DNA of 64,000 bases from Marinobacter sp. S6332 (GTDB lineage Bacteria; Pseudomonadota; Gammaproteobacteria; Pseudomonadales; Oleiphilaceae). The notes below the pieces were generated by a model. The model had not been told where the DNA came from. It made no database searches and saw nothing but the letters and a program-made list of their open reading frames with translations. Within the stretch, counting starts at the first letter, position 1. Each line of letters starts with the position of its first letter. The position numbers and the translations under genes are program-made. Shown in pieces: positions 46,448-55,582 of the stretch. The stretch spans positions 310,001 through 374,000 of the forward strand of contig NZ_JALKAP010000003.1 of assembly GCF_023016045.1 (NCBI RefSeq). The letters are read 5' to 3'.

Positions 46448-48607
46448 TCACACCTTTGGCCCGCTCTGCATAAGTTCACGGACTAAAGCACGCAACTGAT
46501 CTTCCCCGTCCCGCTGTCCCGAACATAGGCTTACATTCTGTATGTCCGACCAAGACCAGCCTTGCAAGACAGCCCGACACCAAATAGCCGCACTTTCATG
46601 CGCGCCAAGCCACTTCATAAACCCCGAAGCCATGCTCAACTCACGCAACACTGGCACCATTAATCGGAAGCCTCTGTGGCCATCACCAAAGTTCTTCATA
46701 TCCTGAGTATCTGCAGCATCAGGCCGGTAACATGAAGGCAGCTCAGCAGCTAATTCGGCCAGCAGCTTTGGCTCCAAATCCTTCCAATTCAATGGCACCA
46801 GCGTAAGCCAGTGCCGCGCCAGCCGAGCCCGCAATTGCTGAACGAGGACCGAGGCCTTATCACTGTGGGCACTCATCATCTGCAAGGGGTACTCACCACT
46901 GGTCACCTCCTGCTGTAATCCGATGCGTACAAACTCCAATCCACAAGATGCCCAGAAGACGAACAAGTCGGCACTGCCGCCAAAGCTGGTGCCGGTAAAA
47001 TCCAAGCCCTCCAGCTTTGCCCACTCAGCCGCTGCAGCAGCCAGACGATTACCAATCCCAAGGCGCCTTGCCTGAGCTGAAACCGCAACACGAACAATCC
47101 GCAAACCTCGCAAGCTAGCCGCTTCCGGAAATCCGCTGTGGTTGGCCAAAGACTGAGGCAGAAGGTGGCCACGAATGCGCCGTTTGCCACTGGCCACTTG
47201 CTCTGCCAGCTCCTCACTCAAACCACCCTCCACTGCCCCCCAAAGCACACCCACCGTCTTGCCATTCACAAGAGCGCGCCAGCTTCTAGCGGCGGGATCG
47301 TCCAGCCATTGCCTAAGATCTGCGGGCGTGGTTCGATAGTGGGCGTCTACCAGCAAACCAAATGCACTGGTCAACTCAGCCTCCGAGGCCAGAGCAGGAT
47401 GCCAGGGGTCAATCACCACTTTGCCAGCCACCGCGTCCGATAAACCGACCGCTGAGTCATGATCGGCACCAAGCAGAAACAGCTCCGATATCAGCGCCTC
47501 CAGCGGATCGCCTTCGGCCCAGCGCACTGGTTTGGACAGCGTGTGTGCCTGCCACTGGGGAGTTTTCTCATCGAGAATCCGGCGAAAGCGAATAGCAAAC
47601 CCACGGCCAGCGCCTTCATAGCCATGAACCGTAGATGCAAAAGCGACCCGCGGCCAACCCAAAAGAACCCGCTTTAACAAGGAGACTGGAATAGCCGCCG
47701 CCTCATCCACCAGCACCACTTCAGCCTCCGGCCTGTGCTTTAACAAATCCCGAACTGGCAAAAAGCATATCTGAGCGCCAGACACAGTTTCTATCCGGTT
47801 ATCCTCAGCCCTTATAACATCGGTACCAAGGCTTGCCAGCGCGTGGGCGAACAGCGCATTCACATGATCCCGCGCGGGCGCAGTCACCAACACCTGCCTA
47901 CGTCCTTGCTGCAGCAGTTGCGCCGCTGCCATACCAAGGGCCGCAGATTTACCGCGCCCACGATCTGCGGTAACCACCATTGGCCGACGCCGACGCCCCA
48001 GCCCAAAAGCCACCAACTTGTGAACCAACGCTTGCTGATCCGGCGTTGTAGTAACTCGGAATTCCGAAGCTGGCGCAGGCAGCGCGGGAAGAGTTACTGC
48101 CTCTGGCAAGCCGAGCTGCACCCGTATCACCGAAGGATCTAGCGCGAGAGTGCGCGCCATGCGCTCGGCAAAAGGGTGAAGCTGATCGTGATCCAAGCCG
48201 GTTCTGGAATAATCCGGGTCTGCAAAATCCCCCCATTCCTCCAGCGATGGCATTAACCAAAACAGCAGCCCACCTGCTATCAACGTGCCCGAAAGCGCTG
48301 CAAACGCATCCGGCGGGTTCCCCCGCCAGCCATCCCATACAATGACCGAGGTTTCCTGACCCAGCCACTGCCGTGCCTGTACAGCCTTGATGCTGGCAAG
48401 GCGGCTATCAGGGGCTTCATCTGCCTCTCCAACCCAGAGTCCGCCCTCCAGCTCTAATGCTGGCAACAGGGCTTGCAGCCACTGCCTAGAAAGCTCACGG
48501 GCACCTTCCATAAAAACCAGGCGCCGCTGTCCGGCTGCTGCAAGATCAAGTTGCAGCGCGCGCCAAGCTGCCGTATCCAGCAAGGGGGCCAGAGTTTCGA
48601 GGTTCAT
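46448..48607 (-). CDS. tmcA: tRNA(Met) cytidine acetyltransferase TmcA
   Basis: A 719-residue enzyme (E. coli 671) that acetylates the wobble cytidine of elongator tRNA-Met using acetyl-CoA and ATP or GTP. Domains in order: DUF1726-like N-terminus, RNA helicase module with Walker A TADRGRGKSAALGMA and VLVDEAAAIPVSLL, GNAT acetyltransferase (VAVSAQARRLGIGNRLAAAA) and a C-terminal tRNA-binding part. Its ATG shares one base with the stop of the DUF2237 gene (TAATG), a mark of translational coupling. Confidence 0.95.
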   Translation of the reverse strand: MNLETLAPLLDTAAWRALQLDLAAAGQRRLVFMEGARELSRQWLQALLPALELEGGLWVGEADEAPDSRLASIKAVQARQWLGQETSVIVWDGWRGNPPDAFAALSGTLIAGGLLFWLMPSLEEWGDFADPDYSRTGLDHDQLHPFAERMARTLALDPSVIRVQLGLPEAVTLPALPAPASEFRVTTTPDQQALVHKLVAFGLGRRRRPMVVTADRGRGKSAALGMAAAQLLQQGRRQVLVTAPARDHVNALFAHALASLGTDVIRAEDNRIETVSGAQICFLPVRDLLKHRPEAEVVLVDEAAAIPVSLLKRVLLGWPRVAFASTVHGYEGAGRGFAIRFRRILDEKTPQWQAHTLSKPVRWAEGDPLEALISELFLLGADHDSAVGLSDAVAGKVVIDPWHPALASEAELTSAFGLLVDAHYRTTPADLRQWLDDPAARSWRALVNGKTVGVLWGAVEGGLSEELAEQVASGKRRIRGHLLPQSLANHSGFPEAASLRGLRIVRVAVSAQARRLGIGNRLAAAAAEWAKLEGLDFTGTSFGGSADLFVFWASCGLEFVRIGLQQEVTSGEYPLQMMSAHSDKASVLVQQLRARLARHWLTLVPLNWKDLEPKLLAELAAELPSCYRPDAADTQDMKNFGDGHRGFRLMVPVLRELSMASGFMKWLGAHESAAIWCRAVLQGWSWSDIQNVSLCSGQRDGEDQLRALVRELMQSGPKV

Positions 48608-48984
48608 TAGCTAAGGTCAATTCCGTGGGACTTCAAATCACCCAAAGCACAGTGGTCCAACGCCCCCTGATGGGTCGCACGCAACCGCACTCTTGGGGCC
48701 TTACCCGCCGCAAAAGCCTCATGCCAACGAGCCGCACACAGGCACCAGCCGTCTCCAGCTTTTAATCCCGGGAATCCGAAGGCGGGCACGGGTGTACTCA
48801 AATCGTTACCGCGAGCTTTGGAAAATTCTAGAAACTCATCAGTCATGACAACGCATACGGTGTGAGAACCATGATCATCTGGCCCAGTATTGCAGCAGCC
48901 ATCGCGATAAAATCCGGTTTCCGGATCAGTGCTACAGGTTTCCAGCTTTTCACCGAGTACGTTAATTGAGTCTTCTATTTGCAT
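48607..48984 (-). CDS. DUF2237 family protein
   Basis: A 125-residue cysteine-rich protein of the DUF2237 family (INVLGEKLETCSTDPETGFY, RDGCCNTGPDDHGSHTVC, GDGWCLCAARWHEAF, APRVRLRATHQGALDH). Several conserved Cys, His and Asp residues suggest a metal or active site, but no function is established for the family. It ends with TAATG, overlapping the tmcA start by one base, so the two proteins are probably made together. Confidence 0.85.
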   Translation of the reverse strand: MQIEDSINVLGEKLETCSTDPETGFYRDGCCNTGPDDHGSHTVCVVMTDEFLEFSKARGNDLSTPVPAFGFPGLKAGDGWCLCAARWHEAFAAGKAPRVRLRATHQGALDHCALGDLKSHGIDLS

Positions 48985-49009
48985 ATTCGTCTCCTATAAC
49001 TGTCGAGGT

Positions 49010-49120
49010 AAGAAGCAGAGCGGGGCCCTTTCCAAAATCGTGCGGAGCCATGGATGGCGGAGCCGAGCGTACAGGGAAGTATTCACAGCGTATTTTGGAA
49101 AGGGCCCCGCTCTGCTTCTT
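49010..49120. repeat. Long hairpin repeat, copy B (conserved core, variable arms)
   Basis: A perfect 29-bp inverted repeat (49010-49038 with 49092-49120) around a 53-bp loop. The loop's plus-strand 25-bp core at 49040-49064 (starts GTGCGGAGCC) is identical to that of copy A, and both loops also end in AGCGT. The arms are different in sequence but each pair is perfectly complementary. Unlike copy A it lies between divergent genes (DUF2237 and a helicase), so plain termination does not explain it. Confidence 0.85.
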
Positions 49121-49224
49121 CGCACCCAACTAGAACAATGGGTAGAGAGTGGTAAACCCACATGTTGCCAGCAATTATGCGGCACAGGTACCCGCGCTAC
49201 CAGTTGGCAAGTACAATAGCACCT

Positions 49225-51504
49225 ATGCCAACCAACACCCCTGAATCCTCTATCTTAGATCTGCCTGACTTTCTCACCGATGAACAACGGGAGATTATTA
49301 CCGCTGGCTACGAGCACTCGGTCATCACCGCAGTGGCAGGTAGCGGTAAAACCTCCACCCTTGCCTGGCGCATTCGCCATTTGCTACAGCAAGGGCACGA
49401 TCCTGCGCGTATTTTGGTGCTTATGTTCAACCGCAGCGCCCGCATAGATTTTGAGCGCAAGCTGCAAGAAGTGTGTTACCAAAGCGGCTTGGCGCTGCCG
49501 GAGATCCGAACCTACCATGCCATGGGGCTTCGGCTATACAAGCGCTTTGTACGTGAAGGCTACCTAACGGGCTTCTCTGAAAAAATCCTGACCGAGCAGG
49601 AAATCAGTTTTCAAGCTTGGCTATTAACACGGCGGCTGGCGCCGGAGGATTTGGCGGACGAGATAAGGCGCAACAAGAAAGATTTTGTAGAGACAGCAAC
49701 CGGATTTATCGACATGGTGAAAACCACCCTGTCACCGGCCGAGATAGTATTTGAAGATCTGGGCTACTCCGATAAACACCGATACCTGATTGACCTGTTC
49801 CACAGCTTTGAGCAATGGCGCAAAGCACAAACCCGTATCAGCTTTGCCGATATGCTCTACGAGCCGGTGATGGCGATTCATCAGAACCCACCCCTGCAAC
49901 GGCTGGTGGGCAATAAGATGGATTTGATTTTAGTGGACGAATACCAAGACACCAACGAGATTCAGCATTTGCTGCTGCGCTATGTAGCGGGCGATCGCGC
50001 CCGGGTAACGGTGGTGGGGGACCCGGACCAAACCATCTATGAATTTCGGGGCGCCAAGCCCGAATTTATTCTCAAACGCTTTAGCGACGAGTTTGAGAGT
50101 CCTCTGGAGCAGACTCTAAGCTTCACCTTCCGCTATGGTCATCGAGTAGCGCTGCTTGCCAATCATCTGATTTGCCATAATACCGGCCGCAAAGATGTCC
50201 TGTGCCACTCCCACCCATCCACTCCCGCCACAGAAATCAATCTGCACCGAGCCGAGAACGACGCCGATGCGGTGGTACAGATTCTGGGGCAGGATGCAGC
50301 CGATACCTTGGCGAAAACCGCAATCCTGTTCCGGGTTTGGAGCCAGAGCGTTCCCATAGAACTAAAACTGCTAGCCCGTCAGGTCCCCTATCGCATTGAT
50401 GCTGGTAAAGGGGCGCTGTTCAGCCGCGAAGTGCAGGCCATCACAGCATTATTAAAGGTTGTTTCCGGAACGCTTGAGAAACTGCCCGAGGACGACCGGC
50501 TAGAGCTGGCCCGCCAGCTTTTGCGCTTTCCCCATGTGGGCCTAAAAGAACCGGAGCTGGAGCAGTTAGCGCAATTTCTAGCAGGGTTTGCCAATGGCTG
50601 GCACGAACGATTGCTGGCGCTGGATTACGATGCATTAGCGCCCATGGCAGCACGTAAACTGCGTAAGCTGGGTGAAGTGCTAGACAAGCTGCGCGGCTAT
50701 TCCGGCCCCGTTGCCGGGCTGATCACGGTGTATGCAGAGCATACGGATTTGTACGAAGGCGTTCGCAGTCTCGCACTCACCCATGAAAGTGCGGAGGAAC
50801 GCATAGATACCATTCACGGCTTCCGTGACTATCTCAAAGGCCTCGATGTGGACGCTACGGGAGCTATCGCACACCTCAAAGCGCTACGCCAACAAGCCAA
50901 TGAAAAACAGGCGGGCGGAGGTGTTTTGCTCTCCACCATTCACCGCACCAAGGGGCTGGAATGGCAAAGGGTGATCATCCCCGGATTACAAGAGAAGTAC
51001 CTGCCACACAGCCCCCGGCCTCAAGATAATGCCCGTATCACTCTGGAAAGCGAGCGACGGCTATTGTACGTTGCCATGACTCGAACGCGGCAAACACTGC
51101 ACTTGATCTCCCGGCCAGTGAGCACCCAGCCGCACCTAGATGGCGATCAAGGCCAGAGCCGGTTCGTGGATGAGTTCTGTTTCGAGCTGGCTGACGAGTT
51201 CGGACGCTGGCTCGATGAGCGGAAACCAGAGTCCAGCCCTGTACTGCAGCTGCAAGCGCCCCTAACGCCAGTCAGCTCACGTTACGCCGCGCAGGAGGGC
51301 ATCACCCTTGAAGGCGAGGTCCAAGCCAGTGCTACAAGTACATCGCCGTTGTGGCACCAACCGCGCCTTACCCACTCCATTTTTGGTGCTGGCACCGTGG
51401 TTTCGGAAGATGGGAGCTCCTTCGAAGTGCATTTTGCCAGTGGCGAAAAAATGAATTTCAGCAAAAAAAGCGCACACCTCTATTTTAGTGTTCCGCTTTC
51501 ATAG
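49225..51504 (+). CDS. Second UvrD/Rep-type SF1 helicase
   Basis: A 759-residue SF1A helicase paralogous to the UvrD in this window. Motifs: AVAGSGKTSTLAWRI (Walker A), ILVDEYQDTNEIQ, VVGDPDQTIYEFRGA, LLSTIHRTKGLEWQRVIIPG and RRLLYVAMTRTRQTL. Its C-terminus (HSIFGAGTVVSEDGSSFEV) resembles UvrD's Tudor-like RNA polymerase-binding tail. It is neither Rep nor UvrD by overall sequence, and its pathway is unknown. The ATG at 49225 is chosen because the upstream extension from 49162 is not helicase-like; the ribosome site is weak. A hairpin repeat lies upstream. Confidence 0.88.
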   Translation: MPTNTPESSILDLPDFLTDEQREIITAGYEHSVITAVAGSGKTSTLAWRIRHLLQQGHDPARILVLMFNRSARIDFERKLQEVCYQSGLALPEIRTYHAMGLRLYKRFVREGYLTGFSEKILTEQEISFQAWLLTRRLAPEDLADEIRRNKKDFVETATGFIDMVKTTLSPAEIVFEDLGYSDKHRYLIDLFHSFEQWRKAQTRISFADMLYEPVMAIHQNPPLQRLVGNKMDLILVDEYQDTNEIQHLLLRYVAGDRARVTVVGDPDQTIYEFRGAKPEFILKRFSDEFESPLEQTLSFTFRYGHRVALLANHLICHNTGRKDVLCHSHPSTPATEINLHRAENDADAVVQILGQDAADTLAKTAILFRVWSQSVPIELKLLARQVPYRIDAGKGALFSREVQAITALLKVVSGTLEKLPEDDRLELARQLLRFPHVGLKEPELEQLAQFLAGFANGWHERLLALDYDALAPMAARKLRKLGEVLDKLRGYSGPVAGLITVYAEHTDLYEGVRSLALTHESAEERIDTIHGFRDYLKGLDVDATGAIAHLKALRQQANEKQAGGGVLLSTIHRTKGLEWQRVIIPGLQEKYLPHSPRPQDNARITLESERRLLYVAMTRTRQTLHLISRPVSTQPHLDGDQGQSRFVDEFCFELADEFGRWLDERKPESSPVLQLQAPLTPVSSRYAAQEGITLEGEVQASATSTSPLWHQPRLTHSIFGAGTVVSEDGSSFEVHFASGEKMNFSKKSAHLYFSVPLS

Positions 51505-51672
51505 GCGCACTGCTGCCCTCCCTTATCAATCTACACGTACATTTCCTAATGTAACCGTAAGCACTCTATCTTTGTTTTTTGTCACTCTTTCGCTTAGATT
51601 GAAGGCCGACTGTGCATTCTGATCGTTTAAGTCACTCCGCAGCCTAAATAAACGTTTAACTGGAGGTTCTGC

Positions 51673-52872
51673 ATGAACATCATGCGCCCGATTGCGATGG
51701 CCGCCATCGCCACTACTCTTGCCGCTCCGGCCTTAGCGGCCGAGCGCAAGGAAACCATTTACATCAATCCATTTGCCGCCTTCCAGCTTTTTGATGATGA
51801 TCGCGACTTGAGTGAGACGGGTACATTTGGTGTGGGCCTAGAGTACCGGTTCCGGCCAAACTGGGCAGTTGAAGCTCTGTACTCCCGCGCTGATGCAGAT
51901 CGCAAGTATGTGGATGGCTCATCAGAGTTTGAAGAGCTTCGTATCGACGGTATCTACTACTTTGCCGGACAAGATAAAGCATGGAACCCATACATTTCTG
52001 CAGGTGCAGGGCATGCTGACTTTGGCGTAAACGACTCCATTAGCTATCGCACAACCGGCACTGACCATGACGAAACCCGCGTTAACGTAGGTACTGGCTT
52101 CCGTTATAACGTCTCAGATTCCGTTGCTCTACGTGGCGACCTGCGTGAGTTCCACGGCATCGACGAAAGCACCTTCGATACTCAGGTATCGCTTGGCATT
52201 AGCTTTGCGTTTCACCGCACCGTCGGCACGCCAACACCGCCAGATACTGATGGAGACGGCGTACCCGATTCCCGCGATCAGTGCCCCGGCACCCCGGCTG
52301 GAGCAATGGTTGACGCCACGGGCTGTGAGCCGGATGCAGATCGCGATGGCGTAGCCGATGTTCGTGATGCCTGTCCTGATACCCCACGCGGGGCCAAAGT
52401 AAACAGCCGTGGCTGCGAACTTGATAGCGATAACGACGGTGTCGTAGACAGTCAGGATCTATGCCCCAACACAACCGCTGGCGCAGACGTGGACGAAACC
52501 GGCTGCGAAGGCGTAACCGAAACCATCGAGACCTTTACCATTGAGGTTCAGTTCCCACTCAACAGCTCGGTCATCGGCAATGCTTATGATGCGGAAATCC
52601 GCCGCGTTGCAGATGCGCTGAAAAAGAACCCTGAAACCATCGTAGAAATCGCTGGCCACGCCGATAACACCGGCAAGGCAAGCTACAACCAACTCCTGTC
52701 ACAGCGCCGTGCGGAAGCCGTTGCTGGCCGTTTGACCGGGCCACTGGGGGTTGATCCTGCCAAGGTGAGCGCTAAAGGCTATGGAGAAACTGAGCCGGTT
52801 GCATCTAACGCTACCGCTGCTGGCCGTGCTGAAAACCGTCGGGTTGAAGCGCGCATTCAGATTCGCCGTTAA
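51673..52872 (+). CDS. OmpA/OprF-family outer-membrane protein
   Basis: A 399-residue protein. A signal peptide (about 22 residues, ending ALA) is followed by an eight-stranded OmpA-type barrel (about 25-195), then a linker with three thrombospondin type-3 calcium-binding repeats (DTDGDGVPDSRDQCP, DADRDGVADVRDACP, DSDNDGVVDSQDLCP) and a C-terminal peptidoglycan-binding OmpA domain (VEIAGHADNTGKASYNQLLS, AENRRVEARIQ). It ties the outer membrane to the wall. GGAGG precedes the ATG. It is a single gene with a strong terminator. Confidence 0.94.
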   Translation: MNIMRPIAMAAIATTLAAPALAAERKETIYINPFAAFQLFDDDRDLSETGTFGVGLEYRFRPNWAVEALYSRADADRKYVDGSSEFEELRIDGIYYFAGQDKAWNPYISAGAGHADFGVNDSISYRTTGTDHDETRVNVGTGFRYNVSDSVALRGDLREFHGIDESTFDTQVSLGISFAFHRTVGTPTPPDTDGDGVPDSRDQCPGTPAGAMVDATGCEPDADRDGVADVRDACPDTPRGAKVNSRGCELDSDNDGVVDSQDLCPNTTAGADVDETGCEGVTETIETFTIEVQFPLNSSVIGNAYDAEIRRVADALKKNPETIVEIAGHADNTGKASYNQLLSQRRAEAVAGRLTGPLGVDPAKVSAKGYGETEPVASNATAAGRAENRRVEARIQIRR

Positions 52873-52904
52873 TCAGGCATGGGTTTGAAGACAAGCAAGT
52901 GAAG

Positions 52905-54152
52905 TTAAGAAAGGCGCTCTCGGGCGCCTTTCTTTTTGACAGCATCCAGCAACAGGTTTCGGGGCGTCAGAGATCGAGCACAGAAGCGGCCGAACCGCAC
53001 ACCGTACCCCTGTTCTTCTAGAAAGACCGCGTAATCCAGAACCAGCCACAACTCCATAGGCCGACGGAATACATGCCGGATAAGCTCGTAACGGCGAACA
53101 TCTTTATGGCGCTGCACGCCATGGGCAAGCCAAGTATCAAAATCTGTGTGTGCTGGCAAAACAAGCTGCTTTTTACTGGCAGCCCAATGGCAAAAAGCCG
53201 CGAATCCCTGATGCATTAGCTGTGGTGAGTAGGACGGCACGGGCAGATATTCATCCACCCCGCGCAGCGAGCGCTGGAGACCATCAAATCCCAACCGCCA
53301 CTGGTTCAATGTAGTTGTTTGCTCTCTAACGCCGGTTGGCGCTGTTACCGTTTCCCTCACGGCTAAGCGCATAGCATCACGACTGAGCACAAGCCTTCCC
53401 TCGTGCTTAGTTGCGCGCTCTGATAGCGGCTTGTACAGACCATCAGCAGTCTTGTGATAGCAGCAAGGCGATAGGCTTAACCGCGGCACCTCTGCAGCGG
53501 CTCCTTGTATCAACAACTGCCGATGAAGATCCCCACATGCGTGCAGAGCTGCTACATGAGTACCATCTGGCAGTGGCACATGGGGCACCATAACATCCTG
53601 ACAATGGATCTGAACCGAGTCTCCAAAATGGGCAACTAGCCGGTTGCCATCGGCTACCAGCTTCGAATTCCATTCATAACCCTTAACTAGACTTTGACTC
53701 TGTGCGGCGAGAGTTCGAGACAAATGCCCCTTGCCACAGCACCAATCCAAAATCGGTTGCTGCAGCGGCTTCAAGGCAGCTGTAAAAGCACCCGCCTGCT
53801 CACGCTTGCGTCCCGGCATATCCCTTGCTCGGATTTCAGGCAGCGTCGCTTCTAAAACATCAGCGGGTTTAGGGGCTAATTCCGGCACATCAACTAAGTT
53901 GGCGTACAACGCCAGTTCTGGCAGGTATTGGGCCGCCATACTTGCCAGCTTTGCTGGCTCACCATCTAACTCAGCACATTCAGCATCGCTAAGTCCCATC
54001 AATAGTTGCGCGAGATCAAGATGGCTGTGAATCCACCCCGGCACCGGCTCAATAAACGGAGCTGGCTGCCAGATTATCTGATGCCGCACAAGCCACTTAT
54101 TGAGCGCCTTCCACCGCGAGTAAAGCGAACCGGTGGCCGAGGAAACACTCAC
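52905..54152 (-). CDS. METTL25-like SAM-dependent methyltransferase
   Basis: A roughly 415-residue protein with a Rossmann methyltransferase domain in its middle: ILDWCCGKGHLSRTLAAQ (SAM loop), YEWNSKLV and LHACGDLHRQLLI, then SLSPCCYHK. This CGKGHL/HACGD/CCYHK set is shared with the METTL25 and TRM13 group of RNA/protein methyltransferases; the substrate of this bacterial branch is unknown. I choose GTG at 54152, which shares GTGA with the dadA stop; an ATG at 54188 would overlap dadA by 40 bp and is the alternative. Its 3' end contains the ompA-like terminator. Confidence 0.78.
   Translation of the reverse strand: MSVSSATGSLYSRWKALNKWLVRHQIIWQPAPFIEPVPGWIHSHLDLAQLLMGLSDAECAELDGEPAKLASMAAQYLPELALYANLVDVPELAPKPADVLEATLPEIRARDMPGRKREQAGAFTAALKPLQQPILDWCCGKGHLSRTLAAQSQSLVKGYEWNSKLVADGNRLVAHFGDSVQIHCQDVMVPHVPLPDGTHVAALHACGDLHRQLLIQGAAAEVPRLSLSPCCYHKTADGLYKPLSERATKHEGRLVLSRDAMRLAVRETVTAPTGVREQTTTLNQWRLGFDGLQRSLRGVDEYLPVPSYSPQLMHQGFAAFCHWAASKKQLVLPAHTDFDTWLAHGVQRHKDVRRYELIRHVFRRPMELWLVLDYAVFLEEQGYGVRFGRFCARSLTPRNLLLDAVKKKGARERLS
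52907..52937 (+). terminator. Intrinsic terminator of the ompA-like gene
   Basis: AAGAAAGGCGC-TCTCGG-GCGCCTTTCTT stem (11 bp) followed by TTT. It lies inside the last codons of the convergent methyltransferase gene, which stops at 52905. Confidence 0.85.
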
Positions 54153-55420
54153 TCCCGATAGCGCCCCGGTCGGAAGGCATCCAAACATACAGCAGGCTCT
54201 TCACCATCTAACACCTGCGCAATGACATCTGCACTGCCCGCCGCAAAGGTCCAGCCAAAGGTCCCGTGGCCGGTGTTCAGATACAAGTTTTCTCGGGGGC
54301 CGCGACCGATGATGGCAGGTCCATCGGGAGTCATTGGCCGAAATCCGGTCCATGTTTCCGCGGCATCCAGATCTGCACAACCGGGGTAACGGGACTCTAC
54401 AGATTTGCGAATAGTGGCTATACGCGCTTCTGGAATGTCGCGGTTAAAATCCGCCAGCTCCACAAAGCCGGTTGAGCGCAAGCGGTCGCCCAATCGCGTG
54501 GAAACAACCTTGTAGTTGTCATCATGAATGGTGGAAACCGGCGCGTTATCCGGGTTTTTCAGAGGTACAGTAATGCTATAGCCCTTAATGGGATAGATGG
54601 GCAGCTTGAGACCCAAAGGCCGAACCAACTCATCAGACCAACAACCTGCGCTGATCACAAAGGCGTCTGCCTCAAGGGTTTCTTGTTGGCCGTTCTCGTT
54701 TTGCAAAACCACCGATTCAACCGCTTGGCTATTGGCTACCAGCCGCTTCACCTGAACGTTGTAGCGAAAATTCACGCCCTTTTCTTCGCAGGCTTTAGCC
54801 AATGCCAGCGAAAATAAGTGGCAGTCGCCGGTGCCATCGGTGTCATAGCTTAAAGCACCGTAGAGTGGCCCCTTTTCTGACATCCCGGGCTCGGCCTCGT
54901 AAACCTGCTTCGGTGTCAGCAACCGGGAAGCAATGCCCATTTCGTTGAGCAGTCGATGGGTGCCGCGATACACTTCTAACTCTTCAGGCGTGCTGGCAAG
55001 ATGCAAGAGACCACGGTGGCCACCATCAAACCCTAGATCAAGTTCTTCTTCCAACTTCAGAAAACGCTCACGGCTGTGAATACCAAGGCGAAGCATAGCG
55101 CGTTTATTAAAGCCGAATAGGCCGGGCGACCAGGCGTACCTTAGAGTCGAAAACATGAACTGCACAGCTGCAAGAGATGGCGGCATGCGCAGCTTTAACG
55201 GGCCATCCTGCTTAACAAGCCAGGGCAGCGCCTTAAACACCATGCTCGGATCAGCCCACGGGTAAACCACGCCGTATGAGCGTTGCGCTGCATTGCCCTT
55301 GCTGGTTTCACTTCCTGCCATGCTAAGACGTTCAAGCACCGTCACCTGATGACCACGACGGCTCAATTCCCAGGCTGTGGTTACACCCACAACGCCACCA
55401 CCAATTACGACAACGTGCAT
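54149..55420 (-). CDS. dadA: D-amino acid dehydrogenase DadA
   Basis: A 423-residue FAD protein that oxidises D-amino acids to 2-oxo acids, passing electrons to the respiratory chain. It has the N-terminal dinucleotide motif VVVIGGGVVGVTTAWELS, the GSETSKGNAAQ segment typical of DadA, and the C-terminal FAD contact GFRPMTPDGPAIIGRGP. The ATG at 55420 has GGGAGG upstream; a longer reading to 55459 adds 13 residues before the FAD motif. No alanine racemase follows; instead a methyltransferase gene overlaps it by 4 bp. Confidence 0.93.
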   Translation of the reverse strand: MHVVVIGGGVVGVTTAWELSRRGHQVTVLERLSMAGSETSKGNAAQRSYGVVYPWADPSMVFKALPWLVKQDGPLKLRMPPSLAAVQFMFSTLRYAWSPGLFGFNKRAMLRLGIHSRERFLKLEEELDLGFDGGHRGLLHLASTPEELEVYRGTHRLLNEMGIASRLLTPKQVYEAEPGMSEKGPLYGALSYDTDGTGDCHLFSLALAKACEEKGVNFRYNVQVKRLVANSQAVESVVLQNENGQQETLEADAFVISAGCWSDELVRPLGLKLPIYPIKGYSITVPLKNPDNAPVSTIHDDNYKVVSTRLGDRLRSTGFVELADFNRDIPEARIATIRKSVESRYPGCADLDAAETWTGFRPMTPDGPAIIGRGPRENLYLNTGHGTFGWTFAAGSADVIAQVLDGEEPAVCLDAFRPGRYRE

Positions 55421-55582
55421 CTGCACCTCCCACCCTGAATCAAACCGGAACAGCGACATTCATTAAGGAAACCCCTTATGGATGAACGTAGGCCAATAAA
55501 CAGACAACTGGTAGACTCTTATGTTTCACGCCTAAGAGTAGCAGTCAAACCGACTGCCTGTACCGGAGCCTAGCACCTGTTC

